DNA from: Methylacidiphilum sp. Yel
GTDB lineage: Bacteria > Verrucomicrobiota > Verrucomicrobiia > Methylacidiphilales > Methylacidiphilaceae
Direction: 5' to 3'
Assembly (NCBI RefSeq): GCF_004421185.1
Contig: NZ_LXQB01000011.1
Location: 20,464 to 84,463, forward strand
DNA length: 64,000 nucleotides
A model generated the notes under the pieces. That model did not search any database. It saw only the letters and a program-made list of their open reading frames with translations, and had not been told where the DNA came from. Positions 35,108 through 42,957 of the stretch are shown piece by piece. Within the stretch, counting starts at the first letter, position 1; every line of letters begins with the position of its first letter. Made by a program: the position numbers and the translations under genes.

Positions 35108-36328
35108 TTATATCTTACCCACAATGGTATTATAAATCAGTTCAAAATAGCTTGCTCCGACTTCATGTTGGTGACTGAGAGCAGTATATCCCTCCTGTTG
35201 TGCTTCTTTTTCCTTTTCTTGAAATACAGAATAAGCTACCAAACCTTTTTCTTTAATTTCCTTGGCCATTGTAAACATGCCATAACAGAGGGCATGAAAA
35301 CCGGCCAAAGTAATCAGTTGTAATTTATAGCCCCAGGAAGCCAACTTATTGTGAAAAGCTGCCATCTGTCCTTCTTTCATATATTCTTTCCAATAAAAAG
35401 ATGGAGAACAATTATAAGCAAGCAACTTCCCTGGGAAGGTTCTATGGATAGCTTCAGCAAATCGTTGGGCAGCCAATAAATCGGGCTTTGAGCTTTCAAA
35501 CCATAACATATCCACATAAGGAGCGAAAACCAGTGCACGAGCTATTGCTAAGTCCAATCCTCCTTGAATTTCAAAAAATCCTTCTTCAGTTCTCCGCTTT
35601 ATAAATTCTCGATCCCTTTCATCCACATCCGAAGACAAAAAAGAAGCCCCATCGGCATCCGTCCGTGCTATAAGAATGGTGCTCACTCCCAATATATCAG
35701 AGGCAAGTCGTGCAGCTATCAGTTTTTCTAAAGCCTCTCTAGTCGGAACCAATACCTTAGAACGCATGTGTCCGCACTTCTTAGCCGAAGGAAGCTGATC
35801 TTCAAAATGCACCGCAGCCGCTCCTGCTTCAATTAACCATTTTGTCAACTCGAAAGCATTCAATACCCCTCCAAATCCTGCTTCCCCATCAACAACAATC
35901 GGCACAAAATAATTGATATCTTTTTTGTTTTCGGCAAAGTCGATCGCATCGGCTCTTCTCAATGAAGCATTGATCCTTTTTACAAGTAAAGGCATAGAAT
36001 TAGAAGGATAAAGAGAAAAATCAGGATATGTCTCTTGAGCCAAATTAGCATCAGCAGCGATCTGCCAGCCTGAGCAATAAATAGCTTTAAGCCCTGCTTT
36101 GACCATCTGAACCGCTTGCATTCCTGTTGCAGCTCCAAGAGCAATGACTGGTTCATTGTCCTGGAGAAGTTCCCAAAGTCGTGTTGCTCCATGCCTAGCA
36201 AGGGTATATTCAATAGAAAGCGATCCTGAAAGTCTTACAACATCGGCTGCTGTATAGGCTCTTTTGATCCCTTTCCATCGATCTGAACAAGCCCATTCTT
36301 CCGATATTTTTTCAACTAGAGAAAGCAT
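35108..36328 (-). CDS. aceA: Isocitrate lyase
   Basis: It cleaves isocitrate to glyoxylate and succinate. The active-site Cys185 lies in SAKKCGHMRSKVLVPTREAL; the usual GHMGGK is GHMRSK here. Other landmarks are YCSGWQIAADANLAQETYPD near residue 84, VDGEAGFGGVLNAFEL with its metal Asp, and LAYNCSPSFYW near the C-terminus. At 406 residues it is a compact, bacterial-type enzyme. It lies 20 bases after the debranching-type gene and three before aceB, all on one strand. The genes together form a glyoxylate shunt, provided TCA enzymes are encoded elsewhere. Confidence 0.93.
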   Translation of the reverse strand: MLSLVEKISEEWACSDRWKGIKRAYTAADVVRLSGSLSIEYTLARHGATRLWELLQDNEPVIALGAATGMQAVQMVKAGLKAIYCSGWQIAADANLAQETYPDFSLYPSNSMPLLVKRINASLRRADAIDFAENKKDINYFVPIVVDGEAGFGGVLNAFELTKWLIEAGAAAVHFEDQLPSAKKCGHMRSKVLVPTREALEKLIAARLASDILGVSTILIARTDADGASFLSSDVDERDREFIKRRTEEGFFEIQGGLDLAIARALVFAPYVDMLWFESSKPDLLAAQRFAEAIHRTFPGKLLAYNCSPSFYWKEYMKEGQMAAFHNKLASWGYKLQLITLAGFHALCYGMFTMAKEIKEKGLVAYSVFQEKEKEAQQEGYTALSHQHEVGASYFELIYNTIVGKI

Positions 36329-36348
36329 AGGAAGAGTTTTAGAAAAGC

Positions 36349-38550
36349 TTAATCGATAACAATGAGTTTCACCTCACCTTCTTTTTTGAGAAGTCTCACC
36401 CCTACATTATGTGGATAACGCGATAGTTCAACATCGATTCTCCAATTACCCACCCTTAAGTCTTGAATAATGACTTTTTCCAGAAAGTCAGGTAGTCTTG
36501 GTTGCTCAAAAATCACTAAATTTTTGGTGGCGTCAATTTTCAATCCAATGGCTGATTGTAAGAGCAAAAAGACAGCGCCACTGGACCAAGCATGGGGTGC
36601 ACATGCAACTGGATAAAGTGTTGGTCCTTCTTGGCCTCTTTTAGCTATCCCTCCAAAAAGTTCAGGTAACCGTTGAAGGTCGAAAAAAAGGGAGGCTTCA
36701 AAAAGTCCTTTAAAAAGTTTTATAGCCATCTCTTTCATTCCGTAGGACATCATTCCAGCAGCAATAAAAGCGGTATCAAAAGGCCATACCGAACCATTGT
36801 GATAGGAAATAGGATTATAGCGTATTTCTGTAGAGGCCACAGTACGGATGCCCCAACCGGTAAAAAATTTATCGCTCATAAGAAGCTTGCCAATTAGCTC
36901 AGCTTTATCTTGTTTGGCGATCCCTGAATAAAGGCAGAGGCCAGCATTTGAAGCAAGAACCTTACATTTTTCTTTTCGTCCGTCTAAGGCTAGAGCATAA
37001 GAAGAAAGTTCTTCAACCCAAAATTCCTTTTCGAATTTTTCTTTCAATATCTCAGCTTCCTTTAGCAGCCTGTCATGCAGCGAGATCTGACCTAAAACAG
37101 AAGCAAGATAAGCAATTTTTTTCTTTGCGGCAAAAACGAACCCCTGCACTTCACATAAAGCAATTGGACCTACGGGAAATGAACCATCCTTCTGGAAGAC
37201 AGAATCAAAAGAATCTTTCCAGCCTTGATTTGTTAAGCCCCTTGAACTTCTTCTTCGATATTCTACAAAACCATCGCCATCTACATCGCCATAGCGATCA
37301 ATCCAGAGAAGAGCCAGTTCTATACTTGGCCAGAGTTCTTCGATAAATTTTCTGTCCGCGGTCCGCTGATAATATTCAGCAGCAAGAAGAAGGAACAGGC
37401 AGGTTGCATCAATGCTTCCGTAATATTTACGAAAAGGAATCTCGCCCAGATTGGCCATTTCTCCTTCTCTGGTTTCATGCAAAATTTTTCCCGGCTCAGC
37501 ATCCGCTTCAATATCAAAGTCTTTTGCTTGATTGGCCGCAAGAAACGACAAGACCCCTTTCCCAAGTTCAGGAGCTAACCAAAGACACTCAAGAGTTGTA
37601 ATAAGCCCATCTCTGCCAAATGGCGTACAAAACCAAGGGACACCAGCATATGGAAATGGACCTTGTGGAGTTTCTGTGATTAACATCAAAAGATCAGACA
37701 GGGATCGATTAATCCACCCATTGAATTGGCTGTTAGAGGTCCATATTTTGCACCACTTTTTCTCTGATTCTTTGTAAGCCTCAATCGATTTATTGGAAGC
37801 CTCTTTATAGCTCAAAAAAGAAGGAAAAACTCTCTTTTCATGGCTTTGAAAACATTCTACAGATAAATGAATGAGCTTTTCTTTTCTTGGGATAAGTTCT
37901 AAAGAAACAGCCGCTGACGTAGTACAAAGATTTAGGGGTTTGGGATCAAAAAAAAGTAGGGTCTGACGCAAAATATTATCTAAGCCTAGATATTGAAAAA
38001 GAACACTTTGCTCAGTAAGCACTGGATTCAATAACTCTCCTCTTTTTTTCCTTTTTGTTCCTCGTACTTCAAACAGATCGACAAAATCAGCATTAAATTT
38101 GAACAAAAGTATGACTTGAACTGGAACTTCTCCATAATTACAGATACAAATTTCTTCATAAAGGCATGACTCCCAAATAAACTTCGAACGAGTAATGAGC
38201 AAGGTTTGTTGTCGGATAATCTTTCCTTCTTTTTCTATCTCCGGGTTAGACAAATCAATAGTAAACATCGCATTATCTTCTCGAATCGTCGAACTGAGAA
38301 AAAGAGGATAGCTTTTTTCAATGAATAGAACGCTTTCGTTAAGGTGTCTCGTGCCCCGATAATAAAGTCCCTGATCTCCTAATCCCAAGGGTTGGATATC
38401 TCCTCGCCGATCAAAAACTCCAAATGTTTCTTTGTGTTTCAAAACTCGCGTGCGATCATCTGCAAAAGGAGAACACACCCTAACATAGTACGTATCACCA
38501 ATCTGAATAAAATCTTTTCCATTTTTTAAACCTATAATTTTACTCTCCAT
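36349..38550 (-). CDS. Glycogen debranching-type (amylo-alpha-1,6-glucosidase) enzyme
   Basis: This is a two-domain carbohydrate-active protein. The N-terminal ~200 residues form the beta-rich GDE_N-type domain (VFDRRGDIQPLGLGDQGLYYRGTRHL). The C-terminal part is an (alpha/alpha)6 barrel with PWFCTPFGRDGLITTLECLW and LTNQGWKDSFDSVF, which hold the acidic residues used in this family. SYHNGSVWPFDTAFIA is another shared segment. At 733 residues it is typical of the bacterial proteins annotated as amylo-alpha-1,6-glucosidase; the true substrate (glycogen or another glucoside) is uncertain. It overlaps the preceding glycosyltransferase gene by 11 bases. Confidence 0.8.
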   Translation of the reverse strand: MESKIIGLKNGKDFIQIGDTYYVRVCSPFADDRTRVLKHKETFGVFDRRGDIQPLGLGDQGLYYRGTRHLNESVLFIEKSYPLFLSSTIREDNAMFTIDLSNPEIEKEGKIIRQQTLLITRSKFIWESCLYEEICICNYGEVPVQVILLFKFNADFVDLFEVRGTKRKKRGELLNPVLTEQSVLFQYLGLDNILRQTLLFFDPKPLNLCTTSAAVSLELIPRKEKLIHLSVECFQSHEKRVFPSFLSYKEASNKSIEAYKESEKKWCKIWTSNSQFNGWINRSLSDLLMLITETPQGPFPYAGVPWFCTPFGRDGLITTLECLWLAPELGKGVLSFLAANQAKDFDIEADAEPGKILHETREGEMANLGEIPFRKYYGSIDATCLFLLLAAEYYQRTADRKFIEELWPSIELALLWIDRYGDVDGDGFVEYRRRSSRGLTNQGWKDSFDSVFQKDGSFPVGPIALCEVQGFVFAAKKKIAYLASVLGQISLHDRLLKEAEILKEKFEKEFWVEELSSYALALDGRKEKCKVLASNAGLCLYSGIAKQDKAELIGKLLMSDKFFTGWGIRTVASTEIRYNPISYHNGSVWPFDTAFIAAGMMSYGMKEMAIKLFKGLFEASLFFDLQRLPELFGGIAKRGQEGPTLYPVACAPHAWSSGAVFLLLQSAIGLKIDATKNLVIFEQPRLPDFLEKVIIQDLRVGNWRIDVELSRYPHNVGVRLLKKEGEVKLIVID

Positions 38551-39568
38551 AAAGCAGATTGTTATATATTGATAAGTAAGATTGTGCCATTTTTCTTGCT
38601 GTAAAATGATTTAACACATGTTTTCGACATTCCTTTCGATCAATTCGATCGATATCCATAATTTTTTTTACTCCCTCATCCACCGAATGGATAATGTAGC
38701 CTGTTTGCCCATCAACGACAATTTCTGGAACTGATCCATTTCTCCATCCAATAACAGGAGTACCACACGCCATTGCCTCAATCATCACCAGTCCAAAAGG
38801 CTCTGGCCAATTGACAGGGAAAAGGAGCGCGTAGGCATTGGCTAAAAATACTTTCTTTTCTTCTTCTCCGATTTCTCCAATAAATTCAACAGGGGCTTTT
38901 TTAAAAAGGGGAAGAACAACTTCTAGAAAATATTGTTTGTCCACCTCGTCCACTTTTGCAGCTATTTTTAAATCCATCCCTACCCTCTTTGCTATTTCAA
39001 TGGCTCTTTCGATTCCCTTTTCAGGAGAAATTCTACCAACAAAAGCCAGATAATTTCCTTTCTCCGGATAAAAGGGATAAAGATCTACTGGAATGCCATG
39101 GTAAACGGTGCCAACCCAATGAATCCAAGGAAGAAATGAGCGCTGAGCTTTCGAAATAGAGACCACAGGAATCTGATCAAACTCTCTATAAAGAACGATT
39201 AAATCTGGAAGATCAAGTCTTCCATGCAGAGTGGTAAGGTGCTTGGTTTTGCTGCGTTTTGAATAAGGAAAATGGAAAAAATCGATATGATAATGAATGA
39301 TGTCAAAAGTTTCGGCCATTTGAAAGACTTTTTCTAACATCAAAATATGATAAACCATGGGATCTTTTTTGCGTTTTTGAAGCCGCAAAGATTCGGGAAT
39401 AACAGATACAAGCTTCCCTTTTGTTATCGAATCCCCACTAGCAAAAAGGGTTGTTTCATGTCCTAGAGTAATCAATTCCTCGGTTAAATAGTGGATAACT
39501 CGTTCGGTTCCTCCATAAAGCTTTGGAGGCACTCTTTCATACAAAGGAGAAACCTGGGCAATTCTCAA
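38540..39568 (-). CDS. GT4-family glycosyltransferase
   Basis: This GT-B-fold retaining glycosyltransferase resembles those often encoded next to debranching-type enzymes. The N-terminal segment is RIAQVSPLYERVPPKLYGGT, with the GGTERV loop, and ETTLFASGDS follows. The C-terminal half contains VGRISPEKGIERAIEIAK and LFPVNWPEPFGLVMIEAMAC, the E-X7-E nucleotide-sugar motif region, then GTPVIGWRNGSVPEIV. At 342 residues it is compact. Donor and acceptor are unknown. The overlap with the next gene suggests a paired role in glucan or oligosaccharide metabolism. Confidence 0.82.
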   Translation of the reverse strand: MRIAQVSPLYERVPPKLYGGTERVIHYLTEELITLGHETTLFASGDSITKGKLVSVIPESLRLQKRKKDPMVYHILMLEKVFQMAETFDIIHYHIDFFHFPYSKRSKTKHLTTLHGRLDLPDLIVLYREFDQIPVVSISKAQRSFLPWIHWVGTVYHGIPVDLYPFYPEKGNYLAFVGRISPEKGIERAIEIAKRVGMDLKIAAKVDEVDKQYFLEVVLPLFKKAPVEFIGEIGEEEKKVFLANAYALLFPVNWPEPFGLVMIEAMACGTPVIGWRNGSVPEIVVDGQTGYIIHSVDEGVKKIMDIDRIDRKECRKHVLNHFTARKMAQSYLSIYNNLLYGE

Positions 39569-39643
39569 TAGAATTCCTCCTTTTTCAAATTCAGAAACAA
39601 GTTCAAAATTTAAAAAAAGAGGCGTTTTAAATAAATTCAGCTA

Positions 39644-39664
39644 CCCCAGCCCTAAAGGGCGGGG
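39644..39664. repeat. IS605 right-end hairpin (short element)
   Basis: On the plus strand the palindrome is CCCC, unpaired A, GCCC, loop TAAA, GGGC, GGGG. The minus-strand tnpB stop codon TAG lies in its loop and 3' arm (39654-39652). Confidence 0.8.
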
Positions 39665-40059
39665 CTTGCGCCTAGCCTTACGGCTGAGACGATAGGCTGG
39701 CTGACAGCAGCCCGCCGGAAGTGGACATGCCGCCTCTGGGCAAGATATTGCCGAGCAATGTTGCGAGCCGCCTTTAGCTCGGCGTTCAGTTCAAAGCCGC
39801 AATTTCGGCACACAAAACCTGATTGTGTTTGGCAATTGTATCGGTGGGTATCCCCACAACACGAACACATTTGTGAGGTGTAGTCAGTACGGAGTGTCCA
39901 GTACGTCTCGTGATGCAATTTCACACCATTATTGCAACGCTTCTGCCAGCCAACAGCGCAGACAGCTTTGAAACAATCATCATACTCAGGGAGTATGCGC
40001 AAGAGGATTTCAGCCTGTTTGGTTGTAGGTTGTAGAAACAATCGGATTGTCCTCCTCAT
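39652..40059 (-). pseudogene. tnpB: tnpB with internal deletion (N- and C-termini only)
   Basis: This intact 135-codon frame joins the beginning and end of a TnpB. Residues 1-57 match the N-terminal wedge/REC start (RRTIRLFLQPTTKQAEILL, then HHETYWTLR). From residue 58 the sequence jumps to the zinc-finger and final RuvC segment: SQMCSCCGDTHR, FVCRNCGFELNAELKAARN. The whole RuvC-I and RuvC-II part is missing, and the usual Asp of the ADxNAARN motif is Glu. It cannot be a nuclease. RNA binding by the remaining parts is conceivable but unsupported. The frame stops inside the right-end hairpin. Confidence 0.85.
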
Positions 40060-40104
40060 ACTTCACATACTATCCTATTTTGCGAAGCGAGAGTAACAGC
40101 ACTC

Positions 40105-40125
40105 CTCCCCATGCCTAAAGTAAGG
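40105..40125. repeat. IS605 left-end imperfect hairpin (short element)
   Basis: On the plus strand this reads CCCC, A, TGCC, TAAA, GTAA, GGGG, a mismatched relative of the hairpins at 39644 and 63946. It lies about 45 bases upstream of the tnpB start and probably marks the left end. Confidence 0.6.
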
Positions 40126-40231
40126 GGTCTTGCGCGACGCTGTTGGCTGATGAGTTTTTATAAAGAACAATAAAAAAATATAAAAAATAGACTTTATTTC
40201 AAACCAAAATTTTTTTAGCTAGAGCTCATTC

Positions 40232-41785
40232 ATGAACAAAGACAGTTTGTTTGAAATGATTCAATTAAAAAACGTTACCCAAATTTACTGGGATCTTTCT
40301 GTAGCTGAACTCTATGAACAGGCAATTAAACGCCATGAAGCTTTACTTTCAGCTTCAGGCTCTCTTGTCTTTCATACTGGTCAATACAAAGGAAGAACGC
40401 CTAAAGACAAATTTATCGTCAAAGATCAACAAACAACAGAACAGGTCGATTGGGGAAAGATTAATCAACCTTTTGATCCGCTTTCCTATAAACGGCTTAA
40501 AAGCAAGATACTTTCCTATCTTCAAGACAGAGATCTTTTTATCCAACGGTGCTATGCTTGCTCCAATCCAAACCATCGCATCAATCTTTGGATATTATCT
40601 GAAGGGCCTATCTATTCTCTTTTTTCCCGAAATTTATTCCTAGTTGAGAAAGATCCAGAAAAAAGAAAGCATCTGCTCCCTGACTTTATCCTTATCCACA
40701 CTCCAGGCTTTAGGGCCGATCCTGAAACAGATAAAACACAGTCTGGCGCTTTTATTATTCTTAATTTCGATGAAAAAATGATTCTTATTGGCGGTACCGG
40801 TTATGCGGGAGAAATTAAGAAAGCTGTTTTTACTGTATTAAATTTTTTATTACCCCAGAAAGGGGTATTTCCAATGCACTGTTCTGCCAACTTCGGAAAG
40901 GATCCTCAGGACTCAGCCATTTTTTTTGGTCTTTCAGGGACCGGCAAAACGACTCTTTCTATTGATTCTACCAGAAAGTTGATTGGGGATGACGAACATG
41001 GGTGGGATGATAGCGGAGTATTTAATTTTGAAGGCGGCTGTTATGCGAAGGTCATTAGAATAAGTAAAGAAGGAGAACCAGAAATCTACCAAGCAGCCTT
41101 GCGTTTTGGAACTATCCTCGAAAATGTCATTATCAACCCACAAACCAGAGAAATAGATTTTAATGATGAATCCCTCACAGAAAACACTCGGGCCGCTTTC
41201 CCAATTGAATCTATTCCAAATGCTTCAAATCAACTTGCTGGCGGGCATCCTAAAAATATCATCATGCTTTGTTGCGATGCTTTTGGGGTGCTTCCTCCGG
41301 TAGCAAAACTCAATCCAGAACAAGCCATCTATTATTTTCTTCTTGGTTATACAGCTAAAATCGCGGGAACCGAAGCAGGAATACAAGAGCCAACAGCTGT
41401 TTTCAGTCCGTGTTTTGGTTCTCCCTTCCTTCCCCTCTCCCCAAAAACGTATGCAAGAATGTTTAAAGAGAAAATTGAAAAACACAAGCCCAATGTTTGG
41501 TTGTTAAATACGGGATGGACTGGAGGGGCATATGGCATTGGCAAAAGAATAGCTCTTGAAACTTCTCGTCGACTTGTTAGAGCTATTTTAAGTGGAGAAT
41601 TAGCAAAGGCTGATTTTGTAGATGAGCAATACTTCCATTTTTCTATTCCCCAAAGTTGTTCGGATATACCAACTGAAATTCTTCATCCAAGTAAATCCTG
41701 GAAAGATTTATCCCAATACGAAAAAAAAGCAAGGGAACTGCAAGCGCTCTTTGCCCAAAATTACCATGCTCTTTCTCTTGCTTAA
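40232..41785 (+). CDS. pckA: Phosphoenolpyruvate carboxykinase (ATP)
   Basis: It converts oxaloacetate and ATP to PEP and CO2, the entry to gluconeogenesis. Family motifs: GQYKGRTPKDKFIVKD near residue 49, FPMHCSANFGKDPQDSAIFF, kinase-1a (P-loop) GLSGTGKTTLS, kinase-2 LIGDDEHGWDDSGVFNFEGG, and NTGWTGGAYGIGKRI near the C-terminus. At 517 residues it is the normal ATP-type length; the GTP-type enzyme is larger and different. It has its own transcription unit, ending at the bidirectional terminator shared with the ATPase operon. Confidence 0.96.
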   Translation: MNKDSLFEMIQLKNVTQIYWDLSVAELYEQAIKRHEALLSASGSLVFHTGQYKGRTPKDKFIVKDQQTTEQVDWGKINQPFDPLSYKRLKSKILSYLQDRDLFIQRCYACSNPNHRINLWILSEGPIYSLFSRNLFLVEKDPEKRKHLLPDFILIHTPGFRADPETDKTQSGAFIILNFDEKMILIGGTGYAGEIKKAVFTVLNFLLPQKGVFPMHCSANFGKDPQDSAIFFGLSGTGKTTLSIDSTRKLIGDDEHGWDDSGVFNFEGGCYAKVIRISKEGEPEIYQAALRFGTILENVIINPQTREIDFNDESLTENTRAAFPIESIPNASNQLAGGHPKNIIMLCCDAFGVLPPVAKLNPEQAIYYFLLGYTAKIAGTEAGIQEPTAVFSPCFGSPFLPLSPKTYARMFKEKIEKHKPNVWLLNTGWTGGAYGIGKRIALETSRRLVRAILSGELAKADFVDEQYFHFSIPQSCSDIPTEILHPSKSWKDLSQYEKKARELQALFAQNYHALSLA

Positions 41786-42006
41786 TCTCTTTATTCTATT
41801 AGAGTGATATACATCCTGTCCATAGTTGAAGAGAAGATATTTTTAATTATGTCTTTTCTTGCAGGCATTTCCAAGCAGGCCTATGCCTCGACTCCACTGC
41901 CTCTTTTTCTTCCTATAGAGCAGAAAGGTAGCTTAAAGGGGACTCACTCAGTAGTCCTACATTTTTTTACAAAATCTCACCATTCTCCTCCTCCCAAAGA
42001 GGCTTT

Positions 42007-42050
42007 CTAAAAGAGCCACTCTTAGCAGAGATCGGCTTATAGCTCTTTTT
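42007..42050. terminator. Bidirectional terminator between pckA and the ATPase operon
   Basis: AAAAGAGC at 42009-42016 pairs with GCTCTTTT at 42042-42049, with an inner CTCT-TAGC-AGAG hairpin in the loop. Both strands give a stem followed by a T run. It lies between the convergent pckA and atpG ends, as a shared rho-independent terminator should. The pckA stop is about 220 bases upstream, so that 3' tail is long. Confidence 0.6.
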
Positions 42051-42078
42051 AAGAGGCCCGTCAACCTATCGCTTAGAG

Positions 42079-42957
42079 CTAATTTTTCTTTTCTATCTTC
42101 TTTTTCAATGCCTCACTGCCCAAAAGGATAACTTCAATCTCTTCTGTGATTTCCTCTTGTCTAAGCCTATTAGCTTTTTTATTCAATTCTTCTACTTTCT
42201 TATCAAGCTGGTCCAATGCCGACTGCATATGTTCCATTCTTATTTTGCTTTCGGTCAACAGCGAAGAGTAAAAAGCAAAAAATAACCCAACCAGAAGAAA
42301 ATTATCTACAAGATCTATAAAAAACTCTCTTGGATCTATATTAAGCAAGGGGGGTGGAGGCATTTTTTTTCTAGCAGCTTTGATTTTTTCTTCAGAAACA
42401 GGTATAGGGAGCAGAATTTTTCTTCTAATTTCGTAATTGTCGGGAAGATGGAAAAATACAGAGACTGAAGTGGGAGGTTCCTCTTGAATCAAAGACTTCC
42501 GTACGAGTTCTAAAAATTCAAAAATAAAGGGAGAGACTTCTTCTGCAACGCTTGGTCCTGAAACCGCTTTAATAATTTTTTGAAGGCCGCTGGCACGACT
42601 TTCCAGTTTGCTTCCTACTAAAATCAACCCATAGTGGTCAGGCAACATAGAAGATCTCTCCATATTTTCCCAATAGCTTGTCAGAGAAGAATTGAAGTCT
42701 CCACAAAATCCCCTTTCCGATCCAATTAAAATATACAGGGGTCTATCTATCTTAAGTGGCCGATTGAGAAGTTCTGGAAAGGAAGGGAAAAAATCATCGG
42801 CAGTATTCTGCAAGGCATCGACTGCTTGTTTTTGGCTTTCAAAATATTTGGCTATTTTTCTCTGTTCCACCAGAGCCATGTTCTTCATGGCCTTCATGAT
42901 TTCGCCTATCTCTAGAAGTGCTCCACGATATTTAATTAAATCTCTACGCTTGCTCAT
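42079..42957 (-). CDS. atpG: N-type ATPase gamma subunit
   Basis: This is the rotor shaft of the F1 part. I choose ATG 42957, which overlaps the atpA stop as ATGA and gives [20 protein letters not shown], a normal gamma N-terminus. A frame from 43029 would overlap atpA by 76 bases. [11 protein letters not shown] near residue 80 matches the conserved GxCG segment of gamma. The C-terminal helix is [20 protein letters not shown], then [19 protein letters not shown]. At 292 residues it is normal. It is the last gene of the operon. Confidence 0.9.
   Translation of the reverse strand: MSKRRDLIKYRGALLEIGEIMKAMKNMALVEQRKIAKYFESQKQAVDALQNTADDFFPSFPELLNRPLKIDRPLYILIGSERGFCGDFNSSLTSYWENMERSSMLPDHYGLILVGSKLESRASGLQKIIKAVSGPSVAEEVSPFIFEFLELVRKSLIQEEPPTSVSVFFHLPDNYEIRRKILLPIPVSEEKIKAARKKMPPPPLLNIDPREFFIDLVDNFLLVGLFFAFYSSLLTESKIRMEHMQSALDQLDKKVEELNKKANRLRQEEITEEIEVILLGSEALKKKIEKKN

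Larger units (their letters stand above)
39640..40130 (-). mobile_element. Short non-autonomous IS605/IS1341-type element
   Basis: About 490 bases are bounded by two same-orientation hairpins, at 39644-39664 (perfect) and 40105-40125 (imperfect), and contain only an internally deleted tnpB. There is no tnpA. This is the structure of a deletion derivative that could be mobilised in trans by a Y1 transposase. It lies between the glycosyltransferase operon and pckA and disrupts no gene I can see. The exact termini are inferred. Confidence 0.75.

Noticed and set aside
39652..40059. A nuclease-dead TnpB repressor (TldR-like)
   Set aside because: Known TldR proteins keep nearly the whole TnpB fold with mutated catalytic residues; here the entire RuvC core is deleted and the element ends are present, so a deletion derivative is simpler.
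41804..42010. A 68-codon plus-strand frame after pckA
   Set aside because: It runs into the bidirectional terminator, has no ribosome binding site or recognisable domain, and its second half is low-quality Ser/His/Pro sequence; likely untranslated tail of pckA.
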